This document shows, piece after piece, positions 1 through 11,549 of a DNA stretch of 64,000 nt. A program made the translations under genes and the position numbers. This DNA comes from Apoda limacodes (Eukaryota; Arthropoda; Insecta; Lepidoptera; Limacodidae), in assembly GCA_946406115.1 (NCBI GenBank), contig OX291558.1, positions 15,864,205 to 15,928,204 of the forward strand, read 5' to 3'. A model generated the notes under the pieces. It saw nothing but the letters and a program-made list of their open reading frames with translations. It had not been told where the DNA came from and searched no databases. How positions within the stretch are numbered: position 1 is the stretch's first letter; every line of letters starts with the position of its first letter.

Positions 1-420
1 TTTGAGAAGTAAAGGACCATGTTAAATCTAACTACAAAGCTTATTTCAGAAATGGAGATGTTGGAAAATATGAAACTATATTATATTTCACAAACATGGC
101 GCGGGTGACACGAGAGTTTTAAACTAAAGTGCAGCCTTGGTGACCACAATGAAGCACATAATAACTATAAATATATATATATATATAGGACCGCACCATG
201 ATTTACGTTTAGTTTTTTGTCGTCTTTACTTGATTTTGGGCTACATTCGGGAAGTCCAATTCTGATAACGTTATTTATGTTATGTTTAAATGTTTACTTT
301 ACAATAAAAGGCGCAAATAAAGTACTAAATCCTAACCTCCATGTCTCAGCTTGGTTAATACGCACACCAAGAAGTGCTTTGTAACCCAATGTAAGTATTA
401 AAATCCGATTGTACGTTGAC
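1..420. other. Gene-free left edge
   Basis: AT-rich sequence with no convincing coding stretch. A short (TA)n microsatellite lies at about 172-187. It ends where the T-tract of the first LINE copy begins. Confidence 0.6.
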
Positions 421-896
421 TTTTTTTTTTTATACCACTAAGGTGGCAAACAAGCCACGGTCCACCTGATGGTAAGCGGTCACCGTAGCCTATGGACGTT
501 TGCAACACCAAGGGTATCACCCGCGCGTTGCCGACCCTTCAGAAATATATAATAACTTCTTTTTCGTAGAACCCCATACTGTAGTCCTTAGAGAAAGCCT
601 TGGCAGGGAGCTCATTCTAAAACCTAAGCGTTCGCTGGAGGAAGTTTCTCTGAAACCGCACTGTACGCGACCATTTTGGTTCTAAAGTGTGAGAATGAAT
701 TCCCTGCCGATGGCGAGGGGTGCGATGGTAGAAAGGCGCCGTGGGCATCATTTCGAACAATTCCTCAGAACACAACCCATTGTACAAGCGGTAGAACGCA
801 CACAGGGAGGCAAAGTCTCTCCTCAGACTTAGGGGCTCGATACCGCAAGTGAGTTTGGGATCGTCGACAATTCTCACAGCCCGTCGTTGAACCGAG

Positions 897-2114
897 TCAA
901 AAGGGCCAAGCTGGTATCCGGGTGCACCCGCCCAGCGCCCAGGGCCGGACTTGCGACTTGTAAAGCAGCATCCTTTGCCCCGACGTGAAGTACTGCTTCG
1001 CTCTGTTGAGTACACCAAGTTTTTTGGACGCCAGCTTTACCTTGTCTAGCAAGTGATCTCGGAACTGAACATCGCTGGAGATGTGAACACCAAGGATCCC
1101 AATGTTCTTGGAGATGGAGAGGGGAGTGTTCTGGAATTGTGGGACTACAGTGAATGGGGTTTTTTTAACGGTGAACGCGCAGACTTGTGTCTTTGAAGGG
1201 TTGAATCGGACCAAGTTTTCCCGTTCCCTCTCAGAGACCTTGGACAGACCGATCTCGATTTGAGACACAAGTTCTTCACGTTTTTCCTCCACAACAGAAC
1301 GAGGGATGCTTGCACGGCCCGTGTAATAAGCGTCTCCAGTACTGTCATCTGCATGGCTATGTATGTTGTTGATCTCCAACATATCATTGATGTGCAGTAG
1401 AAACAGCGAAGGAGACAGCACAGAGCCTTGCAGAGGGACACCAGCATTATTGTCCATGCTATCAGAGCAACTACCGTCAACTACGGCTCGTATGCGTCTG
1501 CCGGACAAAAAGCTAGCCACCCATTTGCACAAACCCTCGGGCACTCCGTAAGATGGCAACTTCGATAGAAGACCCCGGTGCCTAACCCGATTGAACGCCT
1601 TCGCTATGTCTAGGCTACATGCCAATGCCTCCCCCTGACTCTCAATGGCTAGTGCCCATCGGTGTGTGAGATACACTAGAAGGGCACCAGTGGAGTGACC
1701 GTGGTGAAAGCCATATTGACGGTCGCTGATCAGGTCATGTTTTTCTAGGTATCTCAAAAGCTGTGTGTTGATCACACGCTCCATCACCTTGGAGAGGAGA
1801 GAGGTAATAGCGATAGGCCTGCAATTCGATGGATCGGCTTTCTCTTTTGCACTATGGGCCAAGTCACCATCGTTCTTTCGCAGTGGTGGTAACGACGACT
1901 GGCAGAAGTTCCCCTCGGCAGCTTTAGCAAGCGACCAGAAAGCACGACTCCCAGAAGGATAGCTCGCAAGTCGCCCACCTATTTTGCCGATGAATTGGAA
2001 TTTTGCTCTAGCAGTTGCTTTCTTACTGAACCTCGAGGCAGCATTTAATTTGCGTTTTAAATCAGAAATATTCGGATCCTTATTATAACGAGCCGTGGTC
2101 CAAGTCTCATACAC
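897..2114 (-). pseudogene. LINE copy 1 reverse transcriptase, internally deleted
   Basis: Reverse-transcriptase frame of 405 residues. Recognisable parts are ITSLLSKVMERVIN, the QYGF block, SLDIAKAFN (first catalytic Asp region) and the VLSPSLFLLHIND block. The catalytic block reads HADDST, whereas copy 2 reads CYADDS. Compared with copies 2 and 3, about 110 residues between KEKAD and DPSN are missing. The junction at about 1833 lies on a shared GATC, pointing to deletion by short homology. The C-terminal part slips frame near 950-1020 and continues in the frame of 617-1018. Non-functional. Confidence 0.85.
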
Positions 2115-2161
2115 AGTTTGCTTAAAATTTTAGCTTCTCTGCAAGACCTATTAAACCACGG

Positions 2162-3037
2162 TCATTTTTTGACGCCGGCAGCTACTCGCAGGTTAGGAAT
2201 GAAACATTCCATACCAGCGAGGATTGTCTCCGTGACTGCGGCTGCGCAGACGTCAGGATAATCTGAGTTAAAGCAGAGCTGCCTCCAAGGGTACGATGCA
2301 TAAAATTCTCGCAATCCGTCCCAGTCTGCCAACTTATAGTGCCACACACGACGCCAATTAGTTGGCTTAGAAGGATCGGGTTGTGTGCATGACATTTGGG
2401 TCCGAACGAGACAGTGGTCCGAGGAGCCAAGAGGCGCATCCACTGAGACGGAGTATCCGTCCGGACGTGTAGTCAGCAGAAGGTCCAGTAAGGAGCTCGT
2501 ATGGTCCTCTATATCTGGTATTCTCGTTGGAGAAAGTACCAGCTGAGAGAATCCATAGGTCAGAGCAAATTCATGAGCAGATATCCCTGCATAGTTATTG
2601 GTTCGAGAACTGAGCCACACGCGATGGTGAGCGTTAAAGTCTCCCAAAATGACTAGTTCTGCTGTGGGATATTGCTCTAGAACTTTGTCAGTCGTCAAAC
2701 TCAGGTGCGTGAAGAGTCGAGTTACGTCCGTGTCACCGCTATGAGACCTGTTTTTGCACGCATAGATACGAGCGTGGCCGCCGTGATCTTCGCGCACCCA
2801 CAATATCGACAGGTCCCTGTCTTCAAGGCTATGAAGTCGGCGGACGAACATACATACACCGGCACGACTCAAAAAATTGTGCTCGAGTTTGTAGCCGGGA
2901 TAATGAAGGTATGATGTGTCGGCCGGGCCAGATATCTGCGTCTCCGTTAGAAAGAAGATGGTCGGCTGCGCAGTCTCGAGGTCATGGTGGACTGCATTAA
3001 GATTTGCGTGAATACCCCTGATATTGCAAAAATCCAC
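2162..3037 (-). pseudogene. LINE copy 1 endonuclease domain (EEP family)
   Basis: Open 291-residue stretch with the order of an exonuclease-endonuclease-phosphatase domain: NIRG near the start, TETQ about 25 residues later, GDFNAHH in the middle and SSDHCLV near the end. These hold the usual metal-binding and catalytic Asn, Glu, Asp/Asn and Asp-His residues. Function by family: nicks target DNA to start target-primed reverse transcription. The frame is closed by TGA where the sister copies at 34390 and 44620 have CGA, so it no longer continues into the RT. The first Met here is internal to the domain; the true N-terminus lies upstream and is not intact. Confidence 0.85.
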
Positions 3038-3500
3038 ATTGTATGTGGATGGAGTAGCCGCTGTAAAAACTCTTTTCCCTTTTTCTATTTCTGGCCATTT
3101 TATATGAAGTTACTTAGACTAGGGATGAGGATTAACTGCACAGACAGCTTAGAAGACAAAAGGGTGCGGTACTAAGACTGCCGAAGCTCAAAACAGATGA
3201 TACGGTTGCGGGCCCCTGATCCCCTTCTGTTATAGTAGCCGGGTCCACTCCGGTCTCCTTCTCCGGCACGACTACCACTTCAGAGACTTTACACAGGCTG
3301 GCGGATCAGCCTCCCAGGGCGGAGATTAAGTGATCCCTGGGTTCGTTTCATCAGGTCTCCCTGACAGCCGAACCAGCACGCCCCGTCTACGCCGAGCAAT
3401 GACAGCGATAAACACCGCCGGTCCTCCGCTGTCAACGCAGCGAATCCTCAAAGAGAGCTCTGGCAACCTAACTCACCGCCAAGAACACAGCACTACTCAA

Positions 3501-4842
3501 TGTTAGTGTTATTGTGGCCGCGGTTTTCTGTAAGGTGGAGGTACGTCCCCATTTCGGGCCGCTCATTCGAGCAAGTACTCGCTATGCCCCGCTTTATTTG
3601 TTGGGGCAGCTTATTCGAGCGAATACTTGCAGTGCCCTACCTCTCTTAACCTATTCCTTTGGAAACTCTCGATGGGGATTAAAAATATTCTTTGTTGATA
3701 GGTTTAGGAAGTTGAAGTTTCCGTGGGAACTTTTGATCGGGATAAAAAGTATTATACATGCTTTTCTTGCCTTCTAGCTATCCCTATGCCAATCCAAATC
3801 GGATCAAACCGTTGATTAGTTGCAACGTTAAGGTAACGCGCATATTTTCTTTCACATTTACATACAAATATGGATATTTTCAACTATAAAAACTTGTGTT
3901 ATTCATAACCAAATATAACCTATGTCCACCCTAAAAGTTCATTCTATAAGTATCTATTGGTGGAAGAATTTTCAGAATCGTATTAGTAGATTGTTTTCTA
4001 CATTCAAACCTACAAATTTTATCTCTTTACATATAATAGTAGTGTAAATTGTGGTAGAACCCACTGGTTGTTCTTGGAGCAGTTGTGTACCGACTTCCAT
4101 TACTTTGAGCAATCAACTAAGTAAGTACGGATGGATTGACTTTTTTCACTATGACCAACAAATTGTTTTCGTTAACAGTTACAGATTCCAAGAATGCAAA
4201 GAGAAAGGCATGAAATTCAATGTCAGTCAAGGTTAGTTGAATAAAATATGATGTCTCAATATGGGTATAAAATATGATGTCTCAATATGGGGGTAAAAAT
4301 AAGTTTTAAGATTTTGTGTTTATCCTCCGCTTCCATCCTTACAAGTAATAGGCGTAAAATTTTAAATAGTTTTAAATCCAACACTATTGCCGCGAGCTTA
4401 TGTAATATATACACCATTCTATACCTACGCGCGCAGCAATGGAAATGGAGTTGAAGACTTTTATAATTTTTGTTACACAAGCGTCTAGCTAGTACAATAA
4501 TTACAAAGCTATTATAGCCGTTGGTCCGTATCAATGGGTGACAGATGTGATCTGGAAGGTGTCGGCGTGAGGCGTGTCGCACCGTTACCAAGTGTCGCCT
4601 CTTCGACACGGCTGGCGGGATATCGGGCTCTTCGCACCTCGACCCATACGCAAGCTCACACATTAACCCATAATCACCAGTTTACGCTCTGTACCTAGTT
4701 ATTTACTAGGTTTCGGTTCAGATTTACGTTCGCAAAGCTGATATTAGTTTGAATTATTTTTAGTGTTCCATAACATAACGGCACGCACTCTACATATTTA
4801 CATTTATAATTACTTATTTATCTGTACTAATAAACACATCTC
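3501..4842. other. Gene-free stretch with a 26-bp tandem duplication
   Basis: No gene recognised. A 26-bp unit (AAAATATGATGTCTCAATAT core) occurs twice in tandem at about 4236-4290. A minus-strand open stretch of 135 codons at 4256-4663 has no recognisable motif and is probably chance. Confidence 0.5.
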
Positions 4843-5142
4843 TACTAATATTATAAATGCGGATGTTTGTTTGTTTGCCCTTTTTGCACGTCGCAACGGA
4901 GAATTCAATTGAGTTAAAATTTGACACAGGGAAAGTCAAAGAGATGGAGAAAATAGACTTTTTATACCGGAAACTTCAAAAGTTCCCATAGGAATAACTA
5001 TCACCGTATTCCATGTGGACAATTTATAGTTGCTCCTGTAGCTTGCTGTGGCAAACTGCATTACTATAATCAAGGAGCTCGCGTATGAATTCCACACTGA
5101 TAACCGTATTAAGTGCGAGCAAAGACGCGGGTAAAAGCTAGT
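4843..5142 (+). mobile_element. Helitron-like (Lep1-type) element
   Basis: Begins with CTACTAATATTATAAATGCG, runs through a TTTGTTTGTTTG microsatellite and CGCAACGGAG, and ends GCGGGTAAAAGCTAGT. This layout is the one I associate with short non-autonomous Helitron-like repeats of Lepidoptera. No coding capacity. Confidence 0.6.
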
Positions 5143-5217
5143 ATACTCATATATAAATTACTATCTTAAATACGGTAGCAAACAAGCACGGATCTTCGAT
5201 TTTCAACAAGAAACAAA

Positions 5218-6235
5218 ATCGATCAAGTGCGAGTCGGACTCGCGCACCGTGGGTTTCGTACTAACAGTGTCGTAATTTACGAATATAAACAAAAACAAAA
5301 GTGTACCGTTAAGCGGTCGCCCATCCAAATACTGAACAAGCCCGACGTTGCTTAACTATAAAAATCGTTTCAATAGATAAATGTTTAACTGTGTCTCCTA
5401 AGACTAAAGTACTAAGAATTAAGATGTTAGGTAATGTCTTGAGACAAAGCTTAGGTCCGTCACACACTTGGCCGGTTTTTTATAGGGTTCCGTACCTCAA
5501 AAGGAAAAAACGGAACCTAGAACCTAGGATCACTTTGTTGTCCGTCCGTCCGTCTGTCCTTCGTCAAGACCCTCTTTCTCAGGAACGCGTGGAGGTATCA
5601 TGCTAAAATACTCAGGTCTACTGTCCCTGGGAGCTGTAAAAAAATCAAACTTTTAAGCCAACGCAATCTAAAGATACAGTTTATGACGCAAATTTTCGAA
5701 ACTCGCAAGGGAATTAAAACCTACAGGGTACTTTCGGTGATTTCGGAATCTTGAAATTTGGTACGAAGCAACGTCTTATAGGACAGATAAAGGAAAAATT
5801 GCGAAAACCGTAAATTTTGAGTTACATCATCTAATAAAAATATTTTTAATAATATACAACAATTTGTTTGCACAGAACTCTCGGAAAACTTCTTTTATTT
5901 GTTGTTATACTTTAGAACTTACACTATAACCTCTGCAAGTTTGAGGGTTTTGTGTATTACTGTTTTTACGACAAACCAAAGACAACGAAAGCGCGTTTCT
6001 TGTATGGGTATATATGATATTTATATTAATAAAAAATATTTTTTTGAACTTTTTATTATTTGTTAGGTTTATATTATAATACATATTCTGCGCAAATTCC
6101 AGGCTTATACCTACTTCGGTCTAAAAGATAAAGCCGGTTAATGGTGGGACAGACAGACAGTCAGACAGCGTAGCCTTAGTAATATAGGGCTCCGTAAGCT
6201 CTGTTGGCACCCTTTGAATATGGTACCCTAGAAAT
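5218..6235. repeat. Cluster of GCGAGTCGGACTCGC interspersed repeats
   Basis: Head sequence CAAGTGCGAGTCGGACTCGC at 5225, reversed end pieces (CACTTGGCCGG, GGGTTCCGTAC) at 5463-5500, and tail pieces with GGACAGACAGACAG and GCCTTAGTAATA at 6150-6190. Related copies are at 20035-20330, 23618-24055, 26275-26725, 56395-56475 and 58228-58535. Several partial copies appear nested here. Non-coding. Confidence 0.6.
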
Positions 6236-6289
6236 AAATAAGTAGTTAGTAGTAAGCTTAAATTTTAAGGCCTGCTTGAGGTAAAAAAA

Positions 6290-6600
6290 TACTAAAAATA
6301 CTAAGAACACTAAGGCTGGGCGCATATTACGAGACATTTCCGATAGCAAAATTCTAGCGCGCGCCGGAAGTGCATACATTTTGTACTAGACCCCTCAAAC
6401 TGTAAGAAAAAGAAAATTTCTCGCGTAGCCCGCTAGGTTCCGATGCGCGCCGGATCGCAGCTCAACCGGACGCGACAATTTTTCTCGAGAGGCGCGTCTG
6501 CCATACATTTTCTACTAGACCCCGCAGACTGTCAGAAATTCGTATCAGTTTCGCGGACGTCGCCGTACTCTGTACACGTATATCGTGCTGCAAGATGAGA
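6290..6600. repeat. GC-rich duplicated repeat fragment
   Basis: Two related blocks share CATACATTTT.TACTAGACCCC (6371 and 6502) and GCGCGCCGG. Likely a degraded MITE; the borders are not clear. Confidence 0.35.
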
Positions 6601-6689
6601 CAAATCCAAGAAAAACCATGTATTTGGAATCTAAATAATGATTATTATCCTAACAAAGTGCAAATGCTCTTCTTCGTCTCTCTTTGCGC

Positions 6690-7140
6690 CTTTTAGCTCA
6701 ATTGGATACTCCGTTGCGGCATTTGCGGCGTGATTGAGTAACGAACAACCAAACAATTTTTAATATTTTGGTCAGCTCCGTAGCTCAGAGGTTATGAACC
6801 GACTGCTGAATTGAGGGGCATGGGTTAGATTCCCGCACGAGAACAACATTTATTATTTGTGTTTGTCTTGAGACTGGGTGTTTTCTGTGTATGTATGTAT
6901 TTGAAAAAAATACAACTTTATATATGTATTTGTATCCGTTGTTTGGTCCACACAACACAAGCTTTATTTACTTGGGGACCACACAGCGCTGTGTATAATG
7001 TCCAAAAATATTAATTAATTTACTATTAGTAGGTAGAGTACTATCTCTTGTGCCAAATTTCAGCTCAATCGAATGCTCCGTTGCGGAGTAACAAACAAAC
7101 AATCGTAATAATTTTTACATTTATATTGTTAGAATATAAA
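6690..7140. repeat. tRNA-headed SINE (family A, +) between reversed Lep1-type pieces
   Basis: A tRNA-like head with A- and B-box-like sequence (GTAGCTCAGAGG and GGGTTAGATTCC) starts at about 6772. The SINE body ends near 7020 after CACACAGCGCTGTGT. The same body occurs at 17735-17962 and 29643-29885. On both sides (6690-6765 and 7045-7138) lie reversed fragments of the Lep1-type repeat, recognised by CTCCGTTGCGG and AACAAACAA, so the SINE probably sits inside an older element. Confidence 0.55.
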
Positions 7141-7756
7141 AAATAGTGCCATTAACAATAACGTGTCGTCATCCATACTGTTGTGCGTGCGTAAAAAGAC
7201 AGAGTCGTGTGTCGTGGCAACGCGGTCAGACACAACTGGACGCCGCGCCGCCGAATCACCGACCAGACCAGTGTACGGGGTCAGCCCGGCAACTTGCAGC
7301 TAGCCTAAGTATCCCGTGACGCAGGAGCGGAATGCCCAAGAGCGAGCCTTGTCTTAGATAGAACTATTATTATTCTGTGGCATTTTTTAATTGCAACGGC
7401 GAGGCTAGCCTAGTATGACATAAAAAGCGCGTGTAGAAAATAAGTGTCGTGCATGTGCTGGCTTGTTAGAAAATTTACTTTTGATCCGCGCCTGGTAGCA
7501 AAAGCAAGTATGTTTTCCCCTTTTAAAACTACTGATTTTTTTTTATCTTACTGAGCCGCGCGCAGAAGAAATGTATACCTATATCAATGTATGCAACATT
7601 TGCCTTAAATATGTGACAATTTTGCAACCTATTCTACTTCCATAAACTATGGCTCATGCAAAATGCCAATTTATCAAGCTGCCATTTCATTCCATATCAA
7701 CAACTTTTTGTACATCTTCGCCGATTAAATCTAATACCTTTAAACGAGCCATTCTT

Positions 7757-8345
7757 TTATATATGTATATATATATACATACCGGCACAATTAGCGGAAC
7801 AGAAAAAAAGTGAGACTATAAGATAATAACGCATATATTTGACGAAATCATTCAGATTGTTGGGGGGTGGCATTCTGGATTTAAACCTTCTTTTTAGCAA
7901 GTCCCAGATATGCTCTATCGGATTCATATCGGGGGAATTTGCTGGCCACTGCATCACCGGTGGCCAGCAAATTCCCCCGATATGAATCTACGTGGCTCAG
8001 ATATGCCTGTACCGATTGTGCACTATGAGCACGAGCATTATCTTGCATTAGAATAAAGTCGTCACCAATAAATGGGGCAAATGGTACAACATGTTCTTCT
8101 AAAATGTCTCTGTTGTATCGATCTGCTGTCATGGTCCCTCCTGTGACTATCACTAACTCCGTGCGAGCTCCCAAACATATCCCTCCCCAAACCATTATCG
8201 AGCCGCCACCATAAGCCACTGTGTGTTCAAAATTAGACTGTATGTGGCGTTCTCCTTTGCGTCTCCATATTCGCTGTCTCCCATCGATCTGTTTTAAAAG
8301 AACTCTGCACTCATCAGTAAAGAGAACCTGCTGCCATTATTCAAA
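7757..8345 (-). pseudogene. Tc1/mariner transposase catalytic-domain remnant
   Basis: Minus-strand frames give WQQVLFTDE (first catalytic Asp, about 8310-8336), then YGGGSIMVWGG, QDNARAHSA (second Asp, about 8025-8050), then WPANSPDMNPIEHIWD (catalytic Glu, about 7905-7950). The motif order fits a DD34E-type Tc1 catalytic domain. The helix-turn-helix region that binds the terminal repeats is absent. The frame breaks between the second Asp and the Glu block, where a 29-bp inverted copy of the Glu-block sequence has been inserted. Cannot make an active transposase. Confidence 0.8.
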
Positions 8346-8380
8346 TCCTTTTTTTGTGTTCCGCTAATTGTGACGGTGTA
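7778..8380 (-). mobile_element. Internally deleted Tc1/mariner element
   Basis: Bounded by inverted repeats: CACAATTAGCGGAACA at about 7786-7801 matches the reverse of TGTTCCGCTAATTGTG at 8357-8372, with extended similarity outward into TA-rich flanks (TA target sites). It is only about 600 bp long, where Tc1-type elements are usually 1.3-1.6 kb. The part lost is the N-terminal DNA-binding half of the transposase; the catalytic half remains. An extra inverted duplication interrupts it at 7960-7988. Confidence 0.8.
7921..7988. repeat. Perfect 29-bp inverted repeat with 10-base loop
   Basis: 7921-7949 (GATTCATATCGGGGGAATTT...) is exactly complementary to 7960-7988; loop TGCATCACCG. One arm is the normal transposase code for PANSPDMN; the other is an inverted copy of it. 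Confidence 0.9.
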
Positions 8381-8389
8381 TATATATAT

Positions 8390-8660
8390 ATATAATCTGA
8401 ATCTCGGAAACGGCTCCAACGATTTTTATGAAATTTAGTATGCAGGGGGTTTCGGGGACGATAAATCGATCTAGCTAGGTTGCATTTTTAGAAAACGTCG
8501 TTTTATCCCTGTTTTTAGGCAGTGATAGTAATAAGCAACATTAAAGCTATTTGACAATAGATGGCATTATTAAGCAACGCTTAAGCTACTTGATATTTGA
8601 TGGCGTTGTTTAAAAAAAAACGAGCAACGCTCGGTCTTCCAGGTACTAGTCTTATAAAGG
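8390..8660 (+). repeat. Interspersed repeat, also at 21010-21170 reversed
   Basis: Contains CTCGGAAACGGCTCCAACGA, GAAAACGTCGTTTTATCC and GAGCAACGCTCGGTCTTCCA. The last parts reappear in reverse at 21010-21170 (TGGAAGACCGAGCTTTGCTC, AACAACGCCATCTATTTTC). Probably a non-autonomous Helitron-like element. Non-coding. Confidence 0.5.
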
Positions 8661-8690
8661 AGATAAGGCTTTCTGACCACTTCACTCGAA

Positions 8691-9020
8691 AAAGTGCATT
8701 CTTGCGTGTAGTAGCGTGTAAAAGTGCATTCTTGCGTGTAGTAGCGTGTAAAAGTGCATTCTTGCGTGTAGTAGCGTGTAAAAGTGCATTCTTGCGTGTA
8801 GTAGCGTGTAAAAGTGCATTCTTGCGTGTAGTAGCGTGTAAAAGTGCATTCTTGCGTGTAGTAGCGTGTAAAAGTGCATTCTTGCGTGTAGTAGCGTGTA
8901 AAAGTGCATTCTTGCGTGTAGTAGCGTGTAAAAGTGCATTCTTGCGTGTAGTAGCGTGTAAAAGTGCATTCTTGCGTGTAGTAGCGTGTAAAAGTGCATT
9001 CTTGCGTGTACTAGCGTGTA
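8691..9020. repeat. Minisatellite, 30-bp unit x 11
   Basis: Eleven head-to-tail units starting AAAGTGCATTCTTGCGTGTA. The first ten are identical and the last has one G-to-C change. Because 30 is a multiple of three and the unit has no stop in several frames, long false reading frames arise on both strands. Confidence 0.97.
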
Positions 9021-9059
9021 AAAGCACCTCTTGTGAACGATAACTGGAAAGTCAACTTT

Positions 9060-11549
9060 ACCGGACAGTTATTACTAAATAGGGTGTATTTTGTAATTCC
9101 TGGACGGATAAATGATTCTCTTTTAACAATATGTTAGTAAAACAGTTATCGTTGTTTGTTCTTATAAATTTCATTTTTTTTGTCATTAAAGTGTGATATC
9201 TATAAAAAAAAATCAAATTTTATCAATTGATATCAAGACAACCCCAATAGATAGACTTGTGCGGTATAGTTGCTGCCAGACCATTTTTTTTTTATAACAT
9301 TTGGATGGAACCCTAAGCCTACGCGTGGCCAACTCACACTTGCCTTTCTTTTAAAATTCAGGCACATTATAGGTAATAACACTTCATGGTTCAACACTCA
9401 CAACTTATCTCAGTAATGAAGAAGTAAAACAATTTTATAACATTACACGATTTAAAAAATCTCTCAAATGGTCTATATTTCAATAAACAAAGAAACGAAA
9501 CAAATGGCTTGATGGCACCTTTTAGGTACACTAGAAAACAAATACCAAAATGTAACTTTAAGCTTTACATCATTATGCGATAAATATATTTGATGTAACT
9601 TAAATTTGTTTTGGAATATTCTTTTATTTTTCGTTACTAAAACTACTTATCAATCGTCCACAGACTATATAATACTATTTCGATAGCTTAAAGTTTTATT
9701 AAAAACATAAGATATACATTATTTTACTCTGTCTTTGTAACTTATTGTGAAAGAGTACTCGGGTCTCGCGACCTGGGAAAATATACAAAAGTTTCGAAAC
9801 TGGGAGGTTATTGGGAAAATTTACGGACCTACTCGCGTACATTTTTCTCATGAATTCACAAGTCTGGCGTTGTCGAGACCGTTTACAATAAGCAGAGCAC
9901 AACTATATTTGTTTACTAAGTCTTAAGCGGTGAGACACTGTACCTACTTCCATATATTTTCCCACGAAAATCCGAGACTCAAGTACTAAAGACATTTTCG
10001 CAATAAGCTCCCGAAACACTGTTTTGATTTAAAGAAGTCATATGTTTGCACATTTTGCAAGCAAGCAAAATTGCAACATTAGCTAGTAATTAATAGTTAC
10101 TTTGACAGCTACCGTTCATTATTCCGAATGACAAATAAAAATATTCAAATAAAAAGCATAGATACTCTACATTCAATTGGCGTCAAACGGAAAGACCTAC
10201 CAAAACGAATCTATTTTTTAATAATCAAAAGCGAACTGGACAGTTGCACTAAATATTCAATTCAACCGTGGCGAGGTCACGGAACAACAAAAACTAAACG
10301 GAATAATTCAACAAATATTACAATTTTATCTATAAACTGTACAAAATAAATAATTGTTACACCACTTACTTCAAACTTAGCACCATTTTGCACTATGATA
10401 CACTTAGCAGTACACAATTTCCAGTATCATAAACTACACTTTAGTTCACTAAAAATAAAAATATTTATAAAACCCACTAAATAAAAGAAATGGTAAGTAT
10501 ATTTGACACGCGTGCTTTACGTTAAAGTTTTCGCGGCATTTTTATCGCGCGTGTGGCTTTAGGAAAGTCAGATGGTTGAGTGTTCTTCTACTGTTTCTTC
10601 ATCCGCGAAATGTTTCGACTGGGTTGGACAATGAAGAGGGGGTTATAATAACTTATTTAACCCTTCGAAGAAAGAGTTCAAGTGTTAATGCGGTTGCCGT
10701 TACTGTTTATCCATTTGACTAGTACCTTTCTACGGTAATGACAAAGCTGAAATGGTAATAAGAAAGGATGTTTTACTTGACGCTTGCACAGATTGTTTTG
10801 TGGTTGCGGTTAAATTTATTTGCTGCTATGAATCTGGAAGTGATTTACTTGCTTGCTTGTGATATCTTTATGTAAACTCTTATTTTAATATTTAGTGTAT
10901 GACTTTTTGATGTTGATAGCAGCAGGGAACTTATGATTTTCCTTTTTTTCCACTTCTTGTACGTTTTTGTTTTATTTTTGAATAATGAATAAACAAGATT
11001 AGATTATGAATTAATTTTATTTCTTTCTGTTATTACCTTAAAATATAGTTTACAAATGAAAAGAATAACGGTTTTTTCATTTGTTTTTTAATTTCTAAAT
11101 GTGTTTTATTTTCTTTATTAGAAAAGTAGAGTTCAAGACAAAAAAAATAAGCCCTGCCTTAAAATTGAGCAAAGAATTTTTATAAGCGTCTACTTGAATT
11201 TGGGGTTTTCGGCATCCCAAGACCATAAAACATGTATTTCTCGGAAGCGGCTAAATATTTCAATTTCAATTATTTTTTTTGGTTATTATGTGTATTTTAA
11301 AGATTATTTTCTTTCAGTTACATGATAATCAAAAAGTATTTACGGAACTTAAAAATAAAAAAACCAAGACGAAATTTAAAAACGGGTTATTCGCAAGTAT
11401 TTAAAAAATATTAAGGTTATGGCAAAAAACGTCCTCTAAAAAATTGTAGATTTTTACTAAACCTACAACTTTTGTAAAATACATTTTTCAAAAGTAGATA
11501 CCTACGTTACAATAAGCCCCGTTGTTCCCAAACCGGATTCCGATCGGAC
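9060..11549. other. AT-rich stretch without recognisable genes
   Basis: Low-complexity AT-rich sequence. Short open stretches at 9699-9902 (-) and 10128-10349 (+) show no motifs or splice context that I can support. Confidence 0.5.

Larger units (their letters stand above)
421..3500 (-). mobile_element. CR1/Jockey-group LINE, copy 1 (near full ORF2, defective)
   Basis: Minus-strand non-LTR retrotransposon. It has a 5' leader at about 3050-3500, an apurinic-type endonuclease, a reverse transcriptase, a short 3' UTR, and an A-tail seen as the T-run at 421-431. The 3' UTR (432-640) recurs at 14300-14405, 27613-27730 and 46400-46520, which fixes the 3' end. No ORF1 is recognised in the leader. 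The copy is dead: an in-frame TGA replaces CGA just after the endonuclease, a 1-nt slip follows, and about 340 bp is missing from the start of the RT region. The clade is inferred from protein style only. I could not find a target-site duplication, and the exact 5' end is uncertain. Confidence 0.9.

Noticed and set aside
897..3037. LINE ORFs as host genes
   Set aside because: Endonuclease and RT motifs, multiple copies and the A-tail show a retrotransposon; stops and deletions show decay.
421..3500. Target-site duplications for LINE copies 1-3
   Set aside because: I compared the visible flanks and found no convincing matching pair, so none is claimed.
4256..4663. 135-codon open frame on the minus strand
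   Set aside because: No motif, no splice support, and it overlaps a tandem duplication; composition looks like chance.
8691..9020. CRISPR-like array
   Set aside because: Units are contiguous with no unique spacers, and the context is a eukaryotic nuclear genome.
8581..9043. Three overlapping open frames of 105-148 codons on both strands
   Set aside because: They are products of the 30-bp minisatellite; each repeats one 10-residue unit.
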